A program made the position numbers and the translations under genes. This document shows, piece by piece, positions 1 to 8,146 of a stretch of DNA of 44,760 nt; the stretch's first letter is position 1; every line of letters starts with the position of its first letter. The notes beneath the pieces are model-generated. The model made no database searches and had not been told where the DNA came from. It saw nothing but the letters and a program-made list of their open reading frames with translations. The DNA comes from CAYOXX01 sp964408025 (lineage in GTDB: Bacteria > Acidobacteriota > DATKUA01), in NCBI GenBank assembly GCA_964408025.1, contig CAYOXX010000020.1:1-44760 (forward strand). The letters run 5' to 3'.

Positions 1-1820
1 AGCCTCCGGGCCTCGTTGACCTCCGACTGAACGATTCCGTCGACCACGTACTCGATAGGGTTCTCGATCGTCGAGATGCCCTTGTGCGGGTAGCGCGTGT
101 GCAGCCAGTTGAGCGCGTGGTAGAGGGTGGTGGTCTTGCCGCTGCCGGTGGGACCGGTCACCAGGATGATCCCCTGGGCCCGCTCGCACTCCTCGAGGAA
201 CCTGTTCTTGATGTCGCGGGGCAGTCCGAGCTTGCTGAGGTCGTTGTCGAGCAGCCTCTTGCTGTCGAGTATCCGTAGTACCACGTTCTCGCCAAACTGG
301 GTCGGCAGCGTCGAGACCCGGAAGTCAATGTGGCGATTGTCCACCCGGGCCACGATTCGACCGCTCTGGGGCACGTGACGTACGTCAATCCGCATGCCGC
401 TCATGATCTTGACGCGCGTGACGATATTGTCCCGGTCCCCAATCGGCAAATCGGCGAATTTGACCAGGTTACCGTCGAGACGGTAGAAGAGGTTGACAGT
501 GCTCTCCTCCGGCGTAATGTGGACGTCGCTAGCCCCCCGCTGCACCCCCTCGACCAAGATGTTGTTGACCGTGTTGATGATCCGCTCGGTGTTATATTGG
601 CTGCTGTCTTCTTTAATGACTTTTAGTTCCACTGGCTTCTTCAGGTCTATACGATCGCTGAGCCCGTTGTCCACGTTGTGGAACAAGCGTTTTATTGCCA
701 ACTGGATCTGTCGCGTTGAAGTCAGTAGGATTCGGATTTCGCTCGTCAGCACCTGCTGCAGCATCGAAAGCAATTGCCTGTCCTGCGGATCGGCCATGGC
801 GATAACCAGCCTGCCGTCCTCTCGCCCGACAGGAACAACCTTGTTAAAGGCGGCAAACTTCTCGGTAAGGATTCCCTTGAACTCCGGGGGGATTACTCTG
901 GGCAGCTCCGGAGCGAACTGCACGCCCAGCTGGTCGGCAAGGACCTCCAGTATTGCTCGTTCCGGGACGACCCTTTTCGCGACCAGCAGCTCGCCCAGCT
1001 TGGCATTGGTAGCCTTCTGCTCGAGAAGCGCTTCTGCGAGCTGACCATCGGTAATCAGCTCCCGCTCCAGCAGGAGAGATCCAAGGGTCTTGTCGCGCGC
1101 GTGGATCGATTTCAGCCGCCTGGAGCAGTCCTCGATCGCATCCATAAGATCGGATTCAGTAGTCAGGATCGGCTCTGTCTCCTCGATGCCTAGGAATCCC
1201 TTAACCCGCCCGATCAGCTCTTCGTCGAGCTCTCTGCCCGAAAGCAGGAAGACCTCGTCTCCCGAGTCTCCCTTGGGCACTGGAAGAATCCTGTGCTCGC
1301 GAAGGAATTCCTCCGGAAGCTTCTCGAACATCGAGAGGTTGAGGAAAAGCGAGGCGTTAACGGAGAGATAGCGGTAGTTGATCTGCCCGGCATAGAGCTC
1401 CTGAATCTGGCTCTCGTCCGCGTAATCGAGGTCTCTGAGTATCTCACCTATCTTCCTCTCGGGCGCCCGCTCCTGGTGCCGCAGCGCCTCGGCCAGCTGC
1501 TCGTCGGAGATGACTTCGTTTAATACCAGCAACTCACCCAGCCGCAACCTCTGGTTGCCGTAATAACAATCGATCGCCGTCTCAATCTCGTCGGCCGTGT
1601 AGTTCTCGAGGGCGTAAGGAACAAGGCGGCGCTTTACGATATCGCCGATCTTCCCAAGCCGGTCCGGATCGCTTTGGCCGTCGGGTGTGATGACGACAAC
1701 GCTCGCGCCGGCGGCGTATATCGGTAGCAGGCGGTAGCGCTTGGCCACGAAGAACGGCAGGTCCTCCGCGAGCGAAGGGTCTATCCCGGATACGTCGATG
1801 CTTTTCCCTTCGGTGCTCAT
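1..1820 (-). CDS. PilB/GspE-family secretion or pilus assembly ATPase (3' end beyond window)
   Basis: Cytoplasmic hexameric ATPase of the PilB/GspE/MshE family, powering type IV pilus extension or type II secretion. The ATG at 1820 opens about 606 codons that run off the window edge, so Walker B, the His box and the C-terminus are not visible. Two full N-terminal MshEN-type domains are seen at about residues 90-230 and 245-390, each with an LGELL/LGSLL helix. They follow a partial one at residues 1-85. The core has the Arg-rich segment MSGMRIDVRHVPQSGRI and Walker A GPTGSGKTT at about 556. The Asp box reads TIENPIEY, whereas the family usually has EDPxE. The unknown gene at 1837-2889 ends 16 bases upstream and is probably co-transcribed. 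Pilus versus secretion role cannot be decided, since no pilin, PilC or PilT is visible. Confidence 0.9.
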   Translation of the reverse strand, partial: MSTEGKSIDVSGIDPSLAEDLPFFVAKRYRLLPIYAAGASVVVITPDGQSDPDRLGKIGDIVKRRLVPYALENYTADEIETAIDCYYGNQRLRLGELLVLNEVISDEQLAEALRHQERAPERKIGEILRDLDYADESQIQELYAGQINYRYLSVNASLFLNLSMFEKLPEEFLREHRILPVPKGDSGDEVFLLSGRELDEELIGRVKGFLGIEETEPILTTESDLMDAIEDCSRRLKSIHARDKTLGSLLLERELITDGQLAEALLEQKATNAKLGELLVAKRVVPERAILEVLADQLGVQFAPELPRVIPPEFKGILTEKFAAFNKVVPVGREDGRLVIAMADPQDRQLLSMLQQVLTSEIRILLTSTRQIQLAIKRLFHNVDNGLSDRIDLKKPVELKVIKEDSSQYNTERIINTVNNILVEGVQRGASDVHITPEESTVNLFYRLDGNLVKFADLPIGDRDNIVTRVKIMSGMRIDVRHVPQSGRIVARVDNRHIDFRVSTLPTQFGENVVLRILDSKRLLDNDLSKLGLPRDIKNRFLEECERAQGIILVTGPTGSGKTTTLYHALNWLHTRYPHKGISTIENPIEYVVDGIVQSEVNEARR

Positions 1821-1836
1821 TGCTGGCTTCCGGCCT

Positions 1837-2889
1837 TCACCCCCCACGATGTTGGAATGTCGCCGCGGAAACTATCGATTCAACGTAGCGGCGCCGGCCC
1901 TCCGGTTCGGACAGCAACTCCTTGATCGGCCCCTCCACGCGGGAGAGAAACAGCGAGCGGAAATGCTCCACGTCCTTATCCGATGTCCACTCCTTGATAC
2001 TAAGAAGGGCCTCGAAGTTCAGCAGCAGGTCCCGGTCGATTTTACCGCCGGTGAACGGCAGCAGGCGCCGGCCCTGCGGCGCCAACACGGTGCGAACGTT
2101 GGCATAGAGGGTCTTTAGAAAAGCCTGAACCTTGGCCAGGCCGACGCGCCGCTGCTGCAGATCCTCTGGCCTGACCAGAGACCTCGTGAGCCTCCGCGCG
2201 CCGGCCAACGCCATCCGGTGCGCAGTTACGAAGCTCTCCAGATCCAGCAACGCCACCTTCTCGCCCGCGCCGTTGGGTACCAGGTAGTAGTGGAGCGAGA
2301 GGATTTCGCTGTCGCCCGACATGCGCACCTGGAGATCGCTGCTCGAGAAGTATGTCTTCCGCAGGCTCGCGACTTCGCTTTGCAATTCCTCCAGCGAAAG
2401 GTGCGAAATCGAGGACTCCAATTCATCCGGAACTGTAGTCGACCCGCCGTCCCGAGGTCGCGCCGCCACGTCGCCCGCCTCGGGGATAGCAGGGTCGTGC
2501 TCCATCCAAACCCGCAGGTCGTGGATCTTCTCCTCCAGATTCAGCAGTTTCGGCTTCTCACCGTTGCGCAGGCCAAATGCTTCACCCTTCGCTTGCGGGA
2601 GGCTCTTTTCGTCAGCCCGGCTCCCCGGTCCCAGAGTCGCATCCTTCAACACCTTCAAAAAGTAGAGATGGCTGGCGAGCATCAGCATGGTGATCTCGTC
2701 CAGCGTGCGCACAAAGGAGGGCGACCCTTCTCCCAGGACTTCGCCGATCGTGTCTTCGAAGCCGGGGCCATATGACTCGCGCCAATCGCGCAAACCGCTT
2801 GCGAAGTTCTCGAAATTCTGCGCGAACTTCGCCAGAGCCTTTGTCAGCGATTCGGGTACATCATCATCAGTGGACGTATGTCCGCTCAT
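1837..2889 (-). CDS. Hypothetical protein upstream of the PilB-like ATPase
   Basis: Not recognised. It is 350 residues, soluble, with no signal peptide or membrane segment. The N-terminal 100 residues look helical. A polar linker of about 50 residues (around 130-160) follows, then a helical C-terminal half with LHYYLVPNG and repeated basic/acidic helices (SLVRPEDLQQRR, RRRYVESIVSAA). It stops 16 bases before the ATPase start, so the two probably form one transcript. That suggests an accessory role in pilus or secretion function, an inference from position only. The ATG at 2889 has no strong ribosome-binding site close by. Base composition and codon use match the flanks, which supports a real gene. 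Confidence 0.7.
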   Translation of the reverse strand: MSGHTSTDDDVPESLTKALAKFAQNFENFASGLRDWRESYGPGFEDTIGEVLGEGSPSFVRTLDEITMLMLASHLYFLKVLKDATLGPGSRADEKSLPQAKGEAFGLRNGEKPKLLNLEEKIHDLRVWMEHDPAIPEAGDVAARPRDGGSTTVPDELESSISHLSLEELQSEVASLRKTYFSSSDLQVRMSGDSEILSLHYYLVPNGAGEKVALLDLESFVTAHRMALAGARRLTRSLVRPEDLQQRRVGLAKVQAFLKTLYANVRTVLAPQGRRLLPFTGGKIDRDLLLNFEALLSIKEWTSDKDVEHFRSLFLSRVEGPIKELLSEPEGRRRYVESIVSAATFQHRGG

Positions 2890-3137
2890 TTCACCGCTGC
2901 CGCCTACCCTCCAATGCGGAAAATCAGGAAGCCAACAATAACACTTCCCGCTTCGAAATTCATGTCTCAGAACGCGAAACCGCGATGTCGTGGCTTTCTT
3001 GGCAGCATTTTACGCCTTTTTGGCCACGCGTTTCAAGATCGCGATTCCACCTACCCCCTCGCGCGCTCGCACCGCGCTCGGTTCAAAGAGGTTGCCCGGC
3101 GCGGAGCGCCTTGACAGCCTCGCGAGCTGTGTGGATC

Positions 3138-3959
3138 ATGCGGATGCAGAGGCGCAACGAGGAGACGGCCTTGGCACGGCGCGCGAAAAGCAAACCGCAA
3201 AGGCAGGCGACCCCGAAGGGCGAAGACGAGGCGAAGAAATCCAAGGGTCGCGAGTACTTCGAGAGCCTGGTGGTGGCCATCATCCTGGCCCTGTTCGTTA
3301 AAACCTTCGTCCTCCAGACCTTCCAGATCCCCACCGGCTCGATGCAAGACAACCTGCTGGTCGGTGACCACATAATCGTCAACAAGATGATCTACGGCCC
3401 CGAAGACGGTCCGCTGAATGCCGTGCTGCCGATGCGCGAGGTCGAGCGCGGCGACGTGGTGATCTTCAAGTTCCCGCCCGAGCCGCAGGTCGACTACATC
3501 AAGCGCGTAATCGGCCTGCCCGGCGAGGAGGTGCGCATCACTGGGCACCAGGTTTATATTAATGGCACTCCAATAGAGGAACTAGGATTGGATGAGGACC
3601 GCTACACGCTGCAGTGGCGGCGGCCCGACCGCGAGCGCGCAGCTCGAATCGGCGCCGACAACACTTACAATCCGGAGACCGCTCCCTCGGCGCTGGCCAA
3701 CCAGGTCTTCAGGGTGCCCGCAGGGCACTACTTCATGATGGGCGACCACCGCAGCATCTCCCGCGACAGCCGCGCCTGGGGAACCGTGCCGCGCGAGCAC
3801 ATCACCGGCCGCGCGGTGATGATCTACTGGTCCTACAACGCCACCCGCGAGGACTACCGGCAGACCAATTTCGGGCAGCAGGTTGTCAACACCATCCGCT
3901 CGATACTAACCCTCCCTTTCAACACGCGCTGGGAGCGCCTCTTCAGGATCATCCGCTAG
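3138..3959 (+). CDS. lepB: Signal peptidase I
   Basis: Membrane-bound serine protease that removes signal peptides from exported proteins. From the ATG at 3138 the product is 273 residues: a basic cytoplasmic tail, one membrane segment at about 43-60, then the catalytic domain on the outer face. The nucleophile Ser68 lies in PTGSMQ, the general base Lys122 in YIKRVIGLPGEEV, and the late conserved box GDHRSISRDSRAWG is at 202-215. The frame is open further upstream, but that part overlaps the opposite-strand gene and is not protein-like. ATG 3138, or ATG 3144 two codons later, is therefore preferred. Only one N-terminal membrane segment is present, as in Gram-positive and many deep-branching enzymes; E. 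coli LepB has two. Confidence 0.95.
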   Translation: MRMQRRNEETALARRAKSKPQRQATPKGEDEAKKSKGREYFESLVVAIILALFVKTFVLQTFQIPTGSMQDNLLVGDHIIVNKMIYGPEDGPLNAVLPMREVERGDVVIFKFPPEPQVDYIKRVIGLPGEEVRITGHQVYINGTPIEELGLDEDRYTLQWRRPDRERAARIGADNTYNPETAPSALANQVFRVPAGHYFMMGDHRSISRDSRAWGTVPREHITGRAVMIYWSYNATREDYRQTNFGQQVVNTIRSILTLPFNTRWERLFRIIR

Positions 3960-4102
3960 GTATTAGAATCGGGAGGACGGATCAAGCACTTCGTGGATTC
4001 CCCGCTTGAGGAGACCCACAGGGCCCTTGCGCCGGTCGAGGACAAGATACCCGCCTATCTAATACTCTGCTGCGCTCGATAGCGGAGCGATTCCATGGGA
4101 GA

Positions 4103-4130
4103 AGCCGGCCTTCGACCGTCCGGGCCGGCT
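4103..4130. repeat. Inverted repeat upstream of the cNMP-binding gene
   Basis: AGCCGGCC (4103-4110) and GGCCGGCT (4123-4130) are perfect inverted arms around a 12-base loop, in the gap between lepB and the next gene. No T-run follows, so it is not a standard terminator. It could be an operator or a leader hairpin. Confidence 0.35.
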
Positions 4131-4198
4131 CCGAGGTTGACCTCGTTTGCCGGCGCTGATAGTGTGACGACGCCAAATCGGACATTGCGGCTGGAATT

Positions 4199-5023
4199 GT
4201 GACTTTGAACAACGATCATCAAGCGGTGCTGGACCAGCTCTTCTCGCGCAAGCAGTACGACCGCGCCATCGAGCTTCTGAGAAGGTTGCAGAAGAAATCC
4301 CCCGACAACCTGCCTTTGAAGCACAAGCTGGCCGACGCCTACTTCCTATACGGCCGCACGTCGCGGGCGGTGACTATTCTGAGCGAGATCGGCGAGGAGT
4401 ACGCCCGCCGCGGCTTCGTTTCCAAGGCGAACGCCGTGCTGACCAAGATAGAGCGGATGGACCCCGACGCCAGTGCCGAGCTCAGACGTAAAATCCGCCG
4501 GGCGGAGAGCCCAGAACCCAAGGTAGCCCTACGCGAAGCCGTCGTCGAGGAGGAGCCCGCAGAGGAGGCCGAGAAGGCGATCCGCCATGTTCTGCGTACG
4601 ATGCTCCCGGATCTGGCCGATGAAGAGCTGGACGACATTGCCGGCCACCTCGTCAGGAAGCAAGTGGCTAAGGGAGACGTAATATATAAAGAGGGATCGG
4701 CCGGTGATAACATGTTCATAATCTCCAGCGGCAGCGTTCTCACCTCGATGCTGCACAAGAACTTCGAGCTGGAGCTGGAGGTGCTCGGAGAAGGAGAATT
4801 CATCGGCGAGGTATCGCTGCTGACAGACGCCCCCCGCACTGCAACCCTTTTGGCGCGGGAGGACTGCGAACTGTATCTGCTCAGCCGCGAGGATTTTCTG
4901 ACGCTCGAGCAGCGCTACCCCCAGATCCGCAGCGTCTTGGCGGATGCCCAGGAGCGCCGAGCCGAGGCGACAATCGAATCCCTGATCTCCTTCGAGCAGG
5001 AGGTACGCGGCGATAACGGCTGA
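4199..5023 (+). CDS. TPR and cyclic-nucleotide-binding domain protein
   Basis: Cytoplasmic 274-residue protein. Residues 5-90 form two to three TPR-like helical hairpins (AVLDQLFSRKQYDRAIELL; HKLADAYFLYGRTSRAVTIL). An acidic linker follows at about 112-128. Residues 130-250 are a cNMP-binding beta-roll. The phosphate-binding cassette at about 198-215 keeps both the Glu (GEFIGE) and the Arg (APRTATLLA) needed to hold cAMP or cGMP, so ligand binding is plausible. There is no DNA-binding helix-turn-helix, so it is not a Crp-type regulator. It may instead couple a nucleotide signal to a protein partner through the TPR region. The start is GTG 4199. def-fmt follow about 100 bases later on the same strand. 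Specific function unknown. Confidence 0.85.
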   Translation: MTLNNDHQAVLDQLFSRKQYDRAIELLRRLQKKSPDNLPLKHKLADAYFLYGRTSRAVTILSEIGEEYARRGFVSKANAVLTKIERMDPDASAELRRKIRRAESPEPKVALREAVVEEEPAEEAEKAIRHVLRTMLPDLADEELDDIAGHLVRKQVAKGDVIYKEGSAGDNMFIISSGSVLTSMLHKNFELELEVLGEGEFIGEVSLLTDAPRTATLLAREDCELYLLSREDFLTLEQRYPQIRSVLADAQERRAEATIESLISFEQEVRGDNG

Positions 5024-5128
5024 GAGAAGCCCGCGGCCGACGACGAAGGCGCGACGGGAGTAAATCGTCATTTCCTGATAGATATCACGGCGAACGGGCT
5101 TCGGCTCGCGCCACGCGGAGAAGCGAAG

Positions 5129-5641
5129 ATGATTCTACCGATAGTGAAATACGGCGACCCGGTGCTCACCACGGCCGCCGAAGAGATCGGGGAAGTCGAC
5201 GACGAGATCCGTCGCCTGGCGGACGACATGGTCGAGACGATGTATGCCGAGCCGGGAATCGGCCTGTCGGCCAACCAGGTGGGGGTGCTCAAGCGCGTGG
5301 CCGTCGTCGACCTCTCGCAAGGCGAGAATCCCGACGAGCTCCGAGTGCTGATCAACCCGGAGATCGTCGAGGTCGAGGGCGGCGTAACCGAGGAGGAAGG
5401 GTGCCTCTCCTTCCCCGGCATCGCCCTCAAGATAGAGCGCCCCGAAAAGGTGGTGGTCCGCACCCTCGACCTGGAAGGCGAGGAGCGGACGATCGAGGGT
5501 CGGGGAATCCTGGCGCGCGCACTGGCTCACGAGATCGACCACCTCAACGGCGTCGTCTTCATCGACTACCTCACAGGCTTGGCCAAGCAGATGGTCCTGA
5601 CTGAAATCAAGCGCCTGAAGCGAAACGGCGAGTGGGATTAG
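5129..5641 (+). CDS. def: Peptide deformylase
   Basis: Metalloenzyme that removes the N-formyl group from nascent proteins. All three family motifs are present: GIGLSANQ (43-50), EEGCLS with metal ligand Cys92, and HEIDH with His134 and His138 as ligands and Glu135 as catalytic base. Its 170 residues are standard length. The ATG at 5129 is preceded by the purine-rich GCGGAGAAGCGAAG. fmt begins 8 bases after its stop, the classic def-fmt pair that adds and removes the same formyl group. Confidence 0.97.
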   Translation: MILPIVKYGDPVLTTAAEEIGEVDDEIRRLADDMVETMYAEPGIGLSANQVGVLKRVAVVDLSQGENPDELRVLINPEIVEVEGGVTEEEGCLSFPGIALKIERPEKVVVRTLDLEGEERTIEGRGILARALAHEIDHLNGVVFIDYLTGLAKQMVLTEIKRLKRNGEWD

Positions 5642-5648
5642 CCCGGGA

Positions 5649-6605
5649 GTGAGAAATCCGCTGCGGATAGTGTTCTTCGGCAGCCCGCAGTTCGCCGTGC
5701 CTCCGCTGCGGGAGTTGCTGAACTCCGCCGATTTCGACGTCGCCGCGGCGGTCACGCAGCCGGACCGTCCCGCGGGCCGTGGCAGGCGTCTGCGGGCGCC
5801 GGCGGTGAAGATCGAGGCCGAGAGTGCCAGCGTCGCCGTCCTGCAGCCGCCGTCGATCCGCAAGCGGGAGTTCCGCGAGCGGCTGCGCGAGCTGGAGGCG
5901 GACTACTTCGCCGTCGCCGCCTACGGCAAGATCTTGCCGCCGCGGCTGCTCGCCATACCCCACCTCGGGTGCGTGAACCTCCACGCCTCCCTGCTGCCCC
6001 GCTACCGCGGAGCGGCTCCGGTAAACTGGGCGCTGATCCGCGGCGAAAAGGAAACCGGCGTCACCGCTATGCTGATGGACGAGGGGATGGATACCGGCCC
6101 TATCCTGCTGCTGCGGCGCGTGGAGATCAGTGAAAGCGAAACCGCGCTGGAGCTGGCCGCGCGACTGTCGGAGATCGGCGCGCAGCTGCTGGCGCGCGCC
6201 CTGCGGCAGTACGCGGCGGGCGAAATCACTCCCCTGCCCCAGGACGAAAACGAAGCCAGCATGGCGCCGCTGCTGAAAAAGACGGACGGCGAGGTAGACT
6301 GGCGCCGTGATGCTGCGGAAATCGCCAACCGATGGCGCGGATTGCAACCCTGGCCCGGCATCTACTCAAGCTTCCGCGGACAACAGATCAAGCTGCCGCA
6401 GGTGGCGGCCTCAACGGCAGCGATTCCCGCCGCGCCGCCGGGCATGCTGGTGCCCGATGGGGAGCGGCTACTGGTTTCCTGCGGCCGCGAGACCTGGATC
6501 GAACTGCTGGAGGTTCAGCTCCCGGGCAAGCGCCCGATCGGCGCCCGGGACTTCGCCCGCGGCTACCGCCTGCAGCCAGACGAGCGCCTGGGAGAACCCG
6601 ATTAA
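5649..6605 (+). CDS. fmt: Methionyl-tRNA formyltransferase
   Basis: Transfers a formyl group from 10-formyl-tetrahydrofolate to initiator Met-tRNA. The N-terminal formyltransferase fold starts RIVFFGSPQFAVPPL. Catalytic residues are visible as Asn110 and His112 (VNLHASLLPRYRGAAP) and Asp148 (DEGMDTGPILL). A C-terminal OB-type domain begins around residue 205 (KKTDGEVDW). The 318 residues fit the family. The start is GTG 5649, with GGGAG overlapping the spacer after def. The gene ends eight bases before the stop of the convergent ABC permease gene, with no clear terminator between them. Confidence 0.96.
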   Translation: MRNPLRIVFFGSPQFAVPPLRELLNSADFDVAAAVTQPDRPAGRGRRLRAPAVKIEAESASVAVLQPPSIRKREFRERLRELEADYFAVAAYGKILPPRLLAIPHLGCVNLHASLLPRYRGAAPVNWALIRGEKETGVTAMLMDEGMDTGPILLLRRVEISESETALELAARLSEIGAQLLARALRQYAAGEITPLPQDENEASMAPLLKKTDGEVDWRRDAAEIANRWRGLQPWPGIYSSFRGQQIKLPQVAASTAAIPAAPPGMLVPDGERLLVSCGRETWIELLEVQLPGKRPIGARDFARGYRLQPDERLGEPD

Positions 6606-6612
6606 ACCCTCG

Positions 6613-8121
6613 CTAGCGCACGTCGTAGCGGATGAAGGCGACGAAGGCAATCGAGAAGAAGATGATCGACAGGATCGCCAGCACCGCGAAATCCTGCAGC
6701 GATGCCGCGACAGATTCGTTCCAAGGTTCCCGCTTGTAAGAAGCCGCGTCCGGGAGGAGACCCGATGTGTCTAGCGGCTCGTCCGGCATATAAGCGAAGC
6801 CGATTAACTGCAGGTTATTCCTCAGGAACTCGTTGGTTTCGCTGGTTACCTCACGAACCTGCTCCTCCACCCAGTTGCGGAAAACCTCGTCCGAGGAATA
6901 GACACCCGTTCTGGACAGGCGGTTGGCCGCGAACGTAAGAGCGGCGACCGGAGAGGTAAGCCTGCTGAGGCCGACAGCGAAATCGTTCTGCAGATCCTGC
7001 TTCAATTTGTGTCTTTCAGCCTCCTCCCGACCCATATCCTGCATCCGGGCGGAAAAATCTTCGATCCTCTCCGAGATCATCTCAAAAAACTCGTCTACAC
7101 GACCCTGCGCCCAGGCCTGGAACTCGCTTAACCGCTCTTCATAAGCCCTTTCGGCCTCGTCATTACGGATCACCGGCTGGAGCGGCCGGCGCTGCTGAAT
7201 CTCCTGAATTAGACGCCTCTGCTCCACGCCGATTTCCCGGCCAAGCCTGTCATTTTCAGGCCCCAACCTGGATATGTACGCCTTAGTGACCTCGTACAGC
7301 GGCGGCACCGGGTAGACATTCTGAGCTATCAGCACCGATATACGCGGAATGACCCCGATGAACAACACCCAGAGCATCAACAGTATGAGGAACGAAACGG
7401 ACGAGCGTTTGGTAAGTGCCGAGACCATCATTCCCAAACTATAAAAAACCAGCAGATAGAGAATGAATGCCAGGAATATGAGACCGGCACGTGACCAGTC
7501 CTCCCCGGAGAATCCGACGCCAGGTACGAACTGCATTACAAGCAGGCCGAGAAGCAACGGGATGACGAACGGGATGAGCAGCAGCAGGAAGTTACCGATC
7601 AGCTTGCCAATGATGAAATCGCTCCGCTTGACGGCGTTGGAGAAGTTGAGTTTGAGAGTCCCCAATTCCTTCTCTCCGCTCACCGCATCGAATGTGAACA
7701 GGATGACGAACAGGCTCAATATGATTGTGACTATGAAGCCAAGGTCCAGTAAGCCGAATAGGGCAAGTATGGGAGCCGAATTGAACCTGCTGACATCGAA
7801 ACCGGGGTTGGCGAAGTTGGTGATGTTGCCCCGCTGGGCAGCGTCCCCCTCGACACCGCCGACCAGCACCGACAGTATATCCGGCCTGCGGTAGACGGAA
7901 ATCCCTTGCCCGAGAACATCCTGTCTGAACTGATATACGTTTGACAGCCGATCTCTCTCCGCCGCCTCTCGTTCGACGGCCTCTTCGATAAGACTTAAGT
8001 AATTTACAATCCCCGTTGAGAACGCCGTCAGGATCAGCACCACGCAAACGGCATAAGTGATGACCACCTTGGGGCTGCTGATGTTCGTTCGAATCTCTTT
8101 CTTCAGTACTTCCCAGATCAT
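6613..8121 (-). CDS. ABC-2 type permease, type A, cassette 2
   Basis: 502-residue integral membrane subunit of an ABC-2 exporter. It opens MIWEVLKKEIRTNISSPKVV, then a first membrane helix (about 17-40) and a large outer loop. A helix bundle at about 140-270 includes FTFDAVSGEKELGTLKLNFS. A second large, charged, probably coiled-coil outer domain spans about 290-470. The last helix ends in FSIAFVAFIRYDVR. It is a clear paralogue of the gene at 9713-11221: same length, the same architecture and near-identical ends. A strong ribosome-binding site (GGAGGGAACAGCA) precedes the ATG. The partner permease ends 25 bases upstream. The substrate is unknown; the large outer domains suggest export of a lipid, peptide or polymer. 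Confidence 0.88.
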   Translation of the reverse strand: MIWEVLKKEIRTNISSPKVVITYAVCVVLILTAFSTGIVNYLSLIEEAVEREAAERDRLSNVYQFRQDVLGQGISVYRRPDILSVLVGGVEGDAAQRGNITNFANPGFDVSRFNSAPILALFGLLDLGFIVTIILSLFVILFTFDAVSGEKELGTLKLNFSNAVKRSDFIIGKLIGNFLLLLIPFVIPLLLGLLVMQFVPGVGFSGEDWSRAGLIFLAFILYLLVFYSLGMMVSALTKRSSVSFLILLMLWVLFIGVIPRISVLIAQNVYPVPPLYEVTKAYISRLGPENDRLGREIGVEQRRLIQEIQQRRPLQPVIRNDEAERAYEERLSEFQAWAQGRVDEFFEMISERIEDFSARMQDMGREEAERHKLKQDLQNDFAVGLSRLTSPVAALTFAANRLSRTGVYSSDEVFRNWVEEQVREVTSETNEFLRNNLQLIGFAYMPDEPLDTSGLLPDAASYKREPWNESVAASLQDFAVLAILSIIFFSIAFVAFIRYDVR

Positions 8122-8146
8122 TGCTGTTCCCTCCGCTGCCGCGGCA

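Noticed and set aside
2772..3137. N-terminal extension of signal peptidase I to 395 residues
   Set aside because: It overlaps the opposite-strand gene, and its translation is Arg/Ser-rich and unlike any signal peptidase. The real protein begins near 3138.
3110..3139. TTGACA followed by GATCAT as a lepB promoter
   Set aside because: The would-be -10 overlaps the chosen start codon, so a transcript from it would miss the start.
3981..4082. Small frame (GTG near 3993) between lepB and the cNMP-binding gene
   Set aside because: About 29 codons, with no ribosome-binding site at a useful distance and no recognisable feature.
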